NCBI GenBank assembly: GCA_022457155.1
Contig: JAJGOT010000435.1
Location: forward strand, 452,501 to 516,500
Source of the DNA: Cladopsammia gracilis
Lineage: Eukaryota; Cnidaria; Anthozoa; Scleractinia; Dendrophylliidae
Length of the DNA: 64,000 bases
Reading direction: 5' to 3'
The notes under the pieces were generated by a model that was not told where the DNA came from, did no database searches, and was given only the letters and a program-made list of their open reading frames with translations. Below are positions 11,601 to 23,600 of the stretch, piece after piece. Each line of letters starts with the position of its first letter. The first letter of the stretch is position 1. The translations under genes and the position numbers were made by a program.

Positions 11601-14600
11601 TACTTCTGATTGGTTGAGAAAGTGGCGCGAGATTTTTAAGCCAATCAGAACATGTAGCAATGCAAAACCAAAGCAATCATGGAATTACTATCGACACTCA
11701 GTTGAAAATCGCTCTATGAACTAAAACCAAAGTAATCACTCTGGCCAAGTAGATCTCAAAGCAAATACATGACAGGAAACTGCCGGCATGCCAGCAGCAC
11801 ATGCCAGCAGCAGTCATGCCAGCAGCACATGCCAGCAGCACATTCAAGCAGCAGTCATGCCAGCAGCACACGCCAACAGCACATGCCAGCAGCACATGCC
11901 AGCAGCACATGCCAGCAGCACATGCCAGCAGCACATGCCAGCAGCACATGCCAGCAGCACATTCAAGCAGCACATGCCAGCAGCAGTCATGCCAGCAGCA
12001 CATGCCAGCAACAGTCATGCCAGCAGCACATGCCAGCAGCACATTCAAGCAGCAGTCATGCCAGCAGCACATGCCAGCAGCAGTCATGCCAGCAGCAGCA
12101 CATACCAGCAGCACATGCCAGCAGCACATGCCAGCAGCAGTCATGTCAGCAGCACATGCCAGCAGCAGTCATGCCAGCAGCACATGCCAGCAGCAGTCAT
12201 GCCAGCAGCACATGCCAGCAGCAGTCATGCCAGCAGCAGTCATGCCAGCAGCAGTCATGCCAGCAGCACATGCTAGCAGCACATGCCAGCAGCAGTCATG
12301 CCAGCAGCACATGCCAGCAGCACATGCCAGCAGCACATGCCGGCAGCAGTCATGCCAGCAGCAGTCATGCCAGCAGCAGTCATGCCAGCAGCACATGCCA
12401 GCAGCACATGCCAGCAGCAGTCATGCCAGCAGCAGCACATGCCAGCAGCACATGCCAGCAGCACATGCCAGCAGCAGTCATGCCAGCAGCAGACATGCCA
12501 GCAGCACATGCCAGCAGCACATGCCAGCAGCACATGCCAGCAGCAGTCATGCCAGCAGCACAAGGCAGCAGCACAGTAACTTGGAATGGAGCACAAGAGT
12601 AAGGTTCTTACTTCTGTCTATTAACTCCATTGCCCGTTCAAAATCTCGTTGTGCTATGAACATGTCTAAATCCTCTGGTAAATCTCTAAGCCACCCTTTT
12701 TTAACCTGAAATAAAAGCAGATTTTCTGGTTAATAAGAACTACAGTGAATTGTTGAACTCATCACCTGACCAGGAATGTGTTTGAAGTCATGGATATCTG
12801 CAGCACCCCACCCTGCAGGTTGGGGTAGCAATGCTACACTTTCTTGCAGCAGGGTTGAGCAGATGATTTTTTAAACTTCACCATTAGCAGACTTACTTAT
12901 AAGGTAAGGACATGGAATGAAAGAGTAAGAGAGTCTGCAGTAAGAATGCTTCAAGATGAAGTTTAAATGTTTCCTTTCTACTTTGTTTTCTTTGCAAAAT
13001 AACGAGGGGCCCATCCTCTGCATGTAGCCCGTTTAGCACCACTGTTCACTGAGTCAAACAAAATAATGCTTTGTAGACTGTGTGGTCCAAATCATTTACA
13101 GTCAGAACAGAAACAACAGAAACAAAATACCTTGACTATTTTTGAGCTTCCTGAGCCAGGTGACGATGATGCAAGAGGTCCTGAAATCACACAGTTAGAG
13201 AATTAACCATTTCATGACATTATTTTGTTGTTTTTTATTCTCAAGACAAATTAATCAGGGATTTTTGTTAAGGTTTGCAATAACAGGGACAAAATTGCGA
13301 ATAACAGGGACCATTTTATTGACCGGCAGTCCCAATTCGGGATAGGTATGAGGGGATGTCCCCTCCTACTGGGGGGTATGGGAGCCTCCCTCAGAAAATG
13401 TTTGAAATTTTGAGGCCCATAGTGTGCATTTTAGGCCATTTCTGACCATTTTCGTATTTGTTTTAACTGCTATGAAAGAGGCATTAGTAACGAAGCACAA
13501 TTTTATTTCACTTGTAATAAAGATCAAATAGCCCATCAACTTTAGCAGTTCTTTATTCAAATATCTAAGCACATTTTCCTGAGACAAGAATTAAAATAGA
13601 AAAGTAAAGGTCCTGGAGCCCCTGCTCTGACAAAACCCTGATTAATAATGGGGATTTCAACAATCAGGAACAATTCAGCGACTATGCAGCAATACTATGA
13701 CATTATATTAATTGTTCTATAATAAAATTAATGTTGCTGTACAAATTAGTACAACTTGCTGTAATTACAGTGTATATATGACTTAAAAGCTAAATAATAG
13801 GTTACAAGAAATAATGTCAGAGCTGAACAATAATTAAATGTAGCATTTTATTTCTGGGGAAACTACATGTAATCTCTTTCATTTTAAGAATTATTTAATA
13901 TAATATTATAATAAAAGAAGCTGACCTTCATCTTCATCAAATGGATTAGTTGATTTGCTTTCTTTGAAAGGATTCTTGTCATCATCGTCACTGTTATTAA
14001 AGGGATTCTTATCATCATCTTGGAAAGGATTCTTTCCTGTTTCTTCAAAGAATGGATTAGTGCTGTTTGAGCCACTGACTGTCACTTCACTTGTAACCTC
14101 TGCATCACCTTGTCTCACCTCCTGCTCCAGCTTTAGTTTAAAGTTTTTCTTACATTCTTCTATTTTGTCCAGCCACTCTTTCTGAAGAACAAATTAGGAA
14201 ACTGTTGACTGAGGACAAATTAGAGTCTAATAATAAAATTGAGTGTTTTATGCAAGACTTATATTGTTAGTATACTAAGTGACCTTTTAACCTTAAAATC
14301 AAAATTGCTCCAAATAATGCATGGAGACTGGTTATCATTGAGGTTTTTTAGCAAAAGGTTTAATAAACACACAAAAAAATAGCTTTTAGTTATTACTTTT
14401 TTACCTAAATTAACTTGGTCTGATCTTCACATCTTTTCCATTCATTAACAAAAAAAGATAAGTAGTAACTAGTTAAGATCTTTAGCATGTTGTTGGGTCT
14501 TTGTAATGGTCAGCCAATGTCAGCCACGATGATGAAACTGTGTTGATTTTCTTCATTGTTTTCTTTGTTTGTGTCATTAAATATATTATCTGGCCAATAA

Positions 14601-17600
14601 AAATTCACTTTCACTTTGGAAGCTTTCGTTTGGGTCCCTAATTTACGAGAAAATTCAATGATATTAAGCAGTTAAAAAACAGAAAATCAATTCAGTGTCA
14701 CAATCTTGAAAGTACAAGTGCACAACTGGCAAACTCAGTCCGTACGCCTGGCCTGTATCGTAAAAAGCTGGACCAGCTAAGAGCACATGATTAACCAATA
14801 ATATTAGATTCAAGGATTTAGCGTTCCAGCCCGCTGAGATGCGTCAGAAAAAAAAAATGATATGTGCCCTCATACCCATATTTACAGCATATTTTTAAGC
14901 TATTGAATAAAATCTAATATGGCCAGATGCAACCTGGAGCATTGTGTAAAATGTTCAAAAATTATTTTTAAAAAATGCTTATTAACAGTTTATTAGGTGG
15001 CTGTGTTCCTCCTAGCCTGTTCCGCGCGAATTTAAAAAAAAAAAGAGAAAAAAATCACGGGAACTTCGCGCGTTCCCCGCTATCTCGGAGCCTAGAACAG
15101 GCTATGTTCCTCCCCATCACTAATCAGCATTTTTAATTATCTATTTCACTCCTACAAGTTGAACTGTACTGTGATCATTAACCAAACAATGAAACACTCT
15201 TATTCACCTTAATTTGTTTACTGTCTGCTTGATAAGCATGCGTCTCTGGAAACAATAAGATCTTAAAAGCATCTTTTGAACCTACAAAAAAGCATTGTTT
15301 TGTTTAAAGTAGAAATGCAATCAATACTGTAACAATGTACCTCATTTTATAGATATTAATGTTTTAGAAGGATTAATAATATAATGCATATTAAAATATA
15401 TGAATTATTCATTTTATTATTATATTATGTACAGCATATTATCGCATAGTGCATTCAAACAAATTATTATAAAAATGAAAAATTGAAAATTGTGCCAACA
15501 TCTATGTAAAAATCCAAATATTTCAGACTTCCCCTTCCTCAGTGGCGGTCTGTTATAAAAAATAATTATACATCAAATGGGTCCATGCATTGGGTTATTC
15601 CTGAAACCCCCACCCTGACATTTGGCGTGCTGAAAATCCTTGCGGGATGGGGGTTTGAGGGCTCTGGAAATCTGGTTGGGAGGGGGATCTGGACCTAAAA
15701 GTCCTTCCTCAGGGGTCGATTTTTTGAAAATGATTTAGAAGAGAACACTTTGTACTCAAAGTAATTAGTTAAGGTTTAACTTTGTTGGTTCCACAGTATT
15801 CATGGTGAATAAACCAGATGAAAAGGAGAAAATACAACTCAAATATGGAAAAAGTCAGTGGTTAATGTACCAAAGCGTGCTTCGGTACCAAATTCCAACA
15901 AAGCTCTTGTCCGTGTTCTTGCCAGCTATACATGTACAAATTGTCAGGGAAAGGTTAAAAAGTGTCATATTATTTTCTAATTAATTGTAGAATTGTTTCA
16001 GCTTGCTTTCACATCGCTTCTTTACATGCACATTCCCTGTAATCTGATATACACAAATGTCAAACTTTTATGCCACTCTTCTCTTCCTAGTGTACTGTTT
16101 AGTACACTAGGAATTTTCACGTAAGTATAATAAGTTTACTTTGTGCCTTGCTTACGATTTTTTCAGTGAATTTCCTTACCCTCCGGACAAATTCTTCATG
16201 TGGACACCCCCAACCACTTGGAAATTTTTGCCTATTAGCCCCCCTCCCCCTTGGAATTTCCATTAACCATCTGTGGGGGAGGTATGGATATTTTCTGGAA
16301 CCACACAATAAATATTGGCCAGCAAGTTATCTGCTGTTATTTTTTCAACACTGTCTTGAAACTACAGTGTAGCTTGTTTACTTGAAAACAAATATTATAT
16401 ACAGGATGTAGTAATGTACTGTTCTAACTAAAGATGATTTCAAGAGGTTTGGAAATGCTTTCACTGTGAACCATTTTTATCCATAATTTTGGGAAATAAC
16501 CATGATTATCTGAAAAGTGCTTAGTATTTTGCAATGTTAATATAGTGAAATTTCAACCTTTAGGTGTCCTGTCGTCTGGCAGTCAGAAAAAAAATCACGT
16601 GTCTGGCACACAAAAATCATATGAAAGGTCAATTCATTAAATGGTTTTACCAAAATGTGCTTAAGGTGCTTAATTCACGAAAATGTTGAAAGAACCATTT
16701 GCAAGGGTTGACTGCTTAAAATTAAAGCAGGATTTGGCGTTTCAAGCAGTACATTCTTGGCAGTCAGTCAGGCCCTTGACTAATTTTATGAATAATAATT
16801 TTTGAGTCACAACTTGTGAAGCAGTGAGCTGTTCAAAACTCGGCTGGCTTCCTGTAAAAACTTGTTTATAAAATTATTGTACGCTGTTCGCCGGCTTCTG
16901 AATTAAAATTATTTATTGTTACTCAGTTGAGGATTATTCTTATTGGGTTCAGAGAATTGCTCTCCGTCGATTCCCAATTAGTTCAATGTTGGATCAATTC
17001 AGAAATAGTACAGTATTTCTGTTTGTAAGGTCAACATACATGTACATAACTAAAGTACTACTCACACTTGCAAGCAAGAAAGATGATACAGTGTTCATTC
17101 ATTGTTAACGATTTATGTACATAGCGTTTTTTAACGTTGAACTGATCATACATGTAGGACCCTCAAAATAGTCAATACAGAAAAGTGCAGCAGCGACATC
17201 AAGCAAGTGTGATTTACGGGTTTATGCTGGCTTGACACGGTGAAAATATTCTTTTGGTATTTCATAATGTGCTAACAGGAGTTAATTCTGACATTATGTT
17301 GCTTGGGAAAAGGAAAAAGCAATAATGATTAAATATGAGACCCTCTGGAAAAACACATCTCTTCGAGCACCCCCCTCCCCTCAGGAATTTCCTAGGCCTT
17401 TGAATCCCTCCCCCCACCACCCTTGAATTTTCAATCCCTTCTGTGGGTGTGGAAGGTATGTATATTTTCTGGAACTACACAATATTATTAATAACAATAA
17501 TAATTGCTTTAATTTATAACACAGTTTAATGTAATCAAGATAAAATGATATATAAATACCATCAGCACTGGTCATATTCACCACTGCAACATTTTCAAGT

Positions 17601-20600
17601 TCAAATAAGCAATTGAACTTGTAACGAACTGGGCCTCGCCTAGGTAAACAGAAAAAGAATATCATTAATTTTGTTATTACAGTGTATGAGACACTAACAT
17701 ATACATGTAATGATTTAATTGTGTGCTACATGTATGTAGAATCGATCAGTTTTAATGCAAGATATTGGATATTACTACCTTTTTGGTAAATATTAATGAT
17801 TTTACAAAACAGTGTTAATTCCCACATGCTGATTGGCTCATGTCTATGGTAAATATTAGACTACGGACAATGAAAATGATGTTTGGTAATAGGTAACACA
17901 ATGCTCTCTCATCAGTTAAATGTTGTTTACATAACATGCCTGGCATTAAGTGTGAGGCAAAAAGGACAAATAATTTGTTGTAGTTTCATGGGAAACTCCA
18001 TGAACAGGCGGTTCATACACTTTCCATTCCCATGGCAGTGCAGAAAAATCAAATTTACAGCGGCAAAGCAGAATTACACAAAATGGATATTTAATTGTGG
18101 GTAAAGAAACAAACTACAAATTAAACTAACTGAAAAGCAATTAATTAATAAAACCTAATCTTATAAACACACTTTTCTCTAGATTATTCTGGACAGCTTA
18201 ATTTACATGCATACACATAGTTTGATTAAACAACACAGTTCTATAATACACTCTGTATGTGATTATGGAAAGTTCCTAACTGTCAATACTAGCTCATTAA
18301 CATGCATCTTCACCTGTTTTGAATAATGCTTGCTACAACCATGCTGTCATGTAACAGGAAAGCGTGCACTTTTAATCTGGGAAGAAATGTTTCTGGATCC
18401 ACCTCAAGCAGGTCTCCCTCGAATACACAATTTATATCAGTTACATCCAGCACACTCTGTTGTCAAAATAGAAATGTAAATAAATGTGTTTTACTCCTGC
18501 TCATCACATCTTTTACGATATCTAATTGTGGTCTGTACACATGTGCATATACAGCATAGCAATTAAGCAGTTGTTGAACAATAATTATTATTTTCGTCAC
18601 CACTTTTTTTCTGACAGCTAGGTACAATTTTTCTTTCTCGGTTGAATCAAAAAGAGAGAAGAGGCTTAATATGCTATAGAAAAACATATCAGATGGTAAA
18701 GATTGTATAATCACCGTGGAATCGGGTAAAATCCTTCAATTCTGCCGTGCTGTGTACTCCGAAAGGTCTCAGATTTTTCCCACATATAAATACTATATTT
18801 GCCTTGATTTCATTTCATTTATTTCCCCAATTCTGTAGTCATACGCCTCAGGATATGTCTGAATGTCTAGAAGTTGCATTCAGCTTATACAAATTATAAT
18901 CAGTTGAGCATGGACGAAGGTTCTTCTCCGGTGCTGATTGCTGTGGAATCAATCCAAAAGTTGTCTTATTTTTCTCTCTTCTATGAAAGTAATGTGCTTT
19001 CAATGCTCTAACGGAATTTATTTTAATAACAAGCGCAAGCGATCTCAGGGTCAAGCTAGGTCACATACGCGAAGAGTTCTAGCTACCGTAGTTGATCTGT
19101 TCTGAATGAAGTCCATAAATTTTCATTGCTCTCTCTCAAGCGAATAAAACAACCCATAAAATATTAGGTTTGTCTGTGGTAATTTATAACAAATTATTAC
19201 AAAGCGAAATTTTCTAAGCCAACTAGGTTTTAATACTGAAGCGTGCTATTTTTGTCGAGACAAACAAATTTTATTCATAATGCTCAACTATCAGATAGTA
19301 ACACTTGAGAACAAGAGAGCTATTTTGAATTTTTAGATGGCCGGCTAAGTTAATCTGTGTTTACCTGGTGCGGCCAGTCAGTGAATTATTCTTACAAGAC
19401 ATTTAACAGCAAATCGCTTCATAGAACATCACGAAGAAGTGATGCCGATATTTAGTTGAAAGCTTCCCAAATCATGGGTTTACCTCAGTGTGAGAACCTG
19501 TGACTTTTTCCTTTGTTTTTTACCTTTGTAGTATTGCATTCCCGGTTGACTCTTTGTTTTATGCCTTATGTTTTCTTTGTTTTACATCACTCATGATATT
19601 CATAGGGTTATAATAATTACACCAAGGATGAGCTCAAATCAGGCAGAGAACCTCAGCAAAATCAAGTTAGAGCATTCAAAACATACCAGAACGGTGCTAG
19701 AAGCGAGGAAAATCTGATAACTTCTTGCTTGATTCCAAAGAGACCCAACAACTAACTTGGTCAGAGAAGAACACTCATCCATTTCCAGTGCATACTTTTA
19801 GACATTGAGATATCGAGCCATACAATTCCAAAATCGGGAAAATATCCAAAACTTATAATAATAATCAAGACAAATAGATCCTTTATATGTGTGAACAATT
19901 TGAGACATTTCAACGCACTCAGCTCCCCAGGATTGAATGGACTGTGCTTGATTTCCACGGCAATGTACAGTACACAAAATTTTCGAATGACATAAAATTG
20001 GTCAGGTACATGTACCAAAAAAACTGGTACTGCTTCCAGAATGGGTAAATTTTGCAGTGTAACTGACTTTGCTCTACCAAATTTCTACCTTCTGAAAATC
20101 AGTTAGTCCGAGTACGGGTGAAATACTAGCTTGGATTGGATAAAATGTCTAGTTTAAACAGTTAACAGGTTCTTTTTTGCACAAGGGTGAAGCTGTGATC
20201 TCTTCAGACAACACCATTACTTGGGTAAGTGCAGATACTTTATTCAGCAGAAACTGACAGCAAAAGTGAAAATCACTACAAAAGTCTCATTACTTTTTTC
20301 TGAAAAAAAAAATGTCAAATTTCTTCTTCTACCATCCATCATTGAGCAGGAAAATCTTCAGAGGGAATCGCTTTTTCTCTTCTGAGGAAAATATATTTAT
20401 GCTAATGTTGCATTTCTGCATAACCTAAGATGAGATAGCCTGTGAGATAAGATGCCTTAATAGGCTAAAGTGGTTGGCATGGTAGAAAAAGAGACAATGT
20501 AAACAATATTATTCACTGATGTATGTACCCATACCGTTTTTAATACGAGCTGGGTTAAAAATTTTCTGTAGTGTGAATGTGCCTTTAAATAATAATACTT

Positions 20601-23600
20601 ACATGTAACTTACATGTAATATACTTACATGTAACTACTGAGCATAAGTTATAACTAATACCAGACATTAAAGGGTACAATCTATATATGTTGTGGTTCA
20701 AATTTGTTTTCTTTTGTTTTAGATTCATTATCATATTCTGAGACAAAATTGACAAAAACAAAAATCAAACCTTTGTATGTTATAATTATAACCAAAGAAA
20801 ATTTAAACCCGCACAACCTACAGAAAGACTTTTAATAACACCAAAACAGCCCAAATTGTTATTATAAATTGAGTTGCACTTTTAAACAGTTTACTTACAG
20901 TGAGGCCCTCAACAGATTCAATTGAACTGCTTCCTTTTTCATCTTTTTTCAAAGGTTTTGTTGATGAACTGGAGTCTGAAAAATAATGTTGTATTTAGAT
21001 TTACATGTTTAACATAACAGATATAAAAACACTGTTAAAATTTCTAAAATTTATTATTAAATATTAATTATCCTTAGTTACAACTTTACCATGTAAACAG
21101 CCTTCTCGTGGTTCATATCCTGTGTTTGTTTGTTTGTTTGTTTGTTTGTTTGTTGCCATATATTCATCTACTTTAAGTCACTTCTTTAAAACTCGCAAGT
21201 GTCAGACAGAAATTATACAATCATGTATATGTTGTAGTTAAAACTTTTCAAAAGGTAATTTTTTTTCCAACTAGGTAATTATTTTCTATTAAAAAACACC
21301 CTAACTCAAAGCTAACCTTAAGGGTACTGTGAACCTTTTTTGGTCCCATTTTGCATAATTTTAGTTTTTTTAATTTCTGTAAAGATATAACATTAATCTA
21401 GAAAACATTGAAAGACATTTTGCAAAATCATTAAAAGAACTCGAGGTATTCTTAAAAAAGAGTTTTAAGGGAATAGTTGATAAGTACATGTAGCTAAAAT
21501 GGGTGTTATAATCTGATTCCGATAATCTCATTCCAGAGTGCACCGCCTTCTTGTACTTTTCCCGCTAAACTTTATCGGGGATCTCGCATTACATGTTATA
21601 TGTATATTTTGTTTATGCCGCAATGCGGAGCGCATTTCACATTGTCATATAGCGTATTCTATTGTAGCATCATAGCGTATTCTCCGCGGCCATTTTCCAT
21701 GTTTCACATGCACAGTCGTCTACGCTTGTTCCAATTCCTGTGTGGTGTAGTGGTATAGAGAGTGGACTGCAGGTCTGAAGGTAGAGAGTTCAGCTACAGG
21801 TAAGTGCTATAAAAAATTCTTTATTTCATAATTTCACTGCAGATATTCCAGGGAGTACATGCAGACAGAGGGTAGTAGGCTAAGTATGGCATCAGGGGGG
21901 TGATATGAGAATTAGGGAGGGGTGGGTACTTTTATCTTGTTGTTTTTTTTTTAGTAGAAAAAATTACTTATCAAAAAAATTTTAACTACAAAATAAATAC
22001 CCTGGCCTACTACTGGTACTAGGGACAACTGTTGGTGGTGTTTTTTTAACATGTTTATTAAGTTTGAAGCCCTTCAATTATAATTTATACTTCAAAAACT
22101 CATTAATAATTCATGAGCATATCAGCCAATCACACAAGGCAAACCAATCATGTATGAGCCTTTATACCTGCTAAACTTTATCGGGGATCTCGCATTACAT
22201 GTTATATGTATATTTTGTTTATGCCGCAATGCGGAGCGCATTTCACATTGTCATAAATTATAGCGTATTCTATTGTAGCATCATAGCGTATTCTCCGCGG
22301 CCATTTTCCATGTTTCACATGCACAGTCGTCTACGCTTGTTCCAATTCCTGAAGATTTACAATTTGACCATTAAAGCCAAAGTGGAAATTTTTGGTTAGC
22401 AGAATTGTAGAGATCACAAGTGAAAAGAACCGCGGCGAAGAGTAAAAGAACAATTATAAATGAATAGCTCACTCGCTTGCATTTATTACTGATACCAGTG
22501 TGTGTGTTTAGATAATTTCCACAGCCACATCTGTTGTGTTTTCATTTCTTTGAAAACTCTCACTGGCCCTTTTCGTTCGTTTGTTTGTTTCCACGAAAAT
22601 TTTGCTGCATTTTCGTTACGTTCTTTCCACTCATTTGGGTTTGCAGTTGTGCGAAACTTCACCGTTTTTTCCATGGTTTTACCCTCTGAATAACTTGACT
22701 TATCGGCGGTTAATCGAATTCACATACACTGCTGTGTGACGATACTCTTCAGGGGGTTCTATGTTTCATTTCATTGGTTAGCGGCACGACCTCGATGACA
22801 GCCACTTTAATGAAGTGTGAAAACATTGAAAATCTTTCGCGGCTAAAAACTCGAGGTTTCTTTTTGCGAGAATGCCCTCTGTTCAAATGAATTAATAGCC
22901 TAAGGGTATGTAGATTTGTCAGATTTTCACGAAAACTTGGCCAGTATGTTTGCTGAATATTAATGCACCAAAGTGTGTGGGGCTTTTACGAAATTCCAAA
23001 TATTTTTCTCGTGGTGCCCCAAAGTGTGACACTCATAGAACAATTTTCTATTGACCAACTTCGAAGTGGATTTACTCGGAAACCAATGAAGATATTGAAA
23101 AAGCTTCACACACTTTGTTAGGCCATTCACTCTTGAGTGACATGGACCAGTTTGTTCGCGCTAACACAGAGGCTGATAATTCAGTGAAGCAAACCCCATC
23201 AGTTTTGCATTTAAGGCTCACGCACACTTAACTAAAGGAAAAAAAGGATAAATATAATTGTTATTTTTGGAATCTACAATTTATTGGCTTTACATTGATA
23301 TAGTTTTCTGGGGTTTCTTTAAAAATAGTGCGCAAACGAAAGACTTTTGGGAAGGCACCCTCGAAGGTTCACAGTAACCCTAACACAAAGCTAACCCTAA
23401 CACTAAGCTAACCCTAACACTAAGCTAACCATAACCTTAACCCTATTTGGCCTGGGCTTTTTTTGAGTTCCTGAGCCTGGGGGGAGGGGCACATTGTGCC
23501 CCCCCTTCGTAACTTCAAGAACATTAAGGCTACGACAATGAAACCTAGGGGGTACATAGTACGTCCGAAACTGTCTCCTTTGCGGTCCGCACAATGGAAT

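Noticed and set aside
11769..12709. Long overlapping ORFs (up to 302 codons) of Ala/Ser/Gln/His/Met-rich repeats on both strands
   Set aside because: They lie in a minisatellite whose units happen to lack stops in several frames, inside an EXOC8 intron and running into exon 10 antisense.
13884..14075. Minus-strand ORF rich in Lys/Ile/Met over EXOC8 exon 8
   Set aside because: Shadow frame of the NPF-encoding exon; the NPF frame joins in phase with both neighbours.
23400..23436. Interstitial telomere (TTAGGG)n
   Set aside because: CCCTAA occurs, but always within a longer CTAACCCTAACACTAAG unit belonging to an inverted repeat, not as a pure array.
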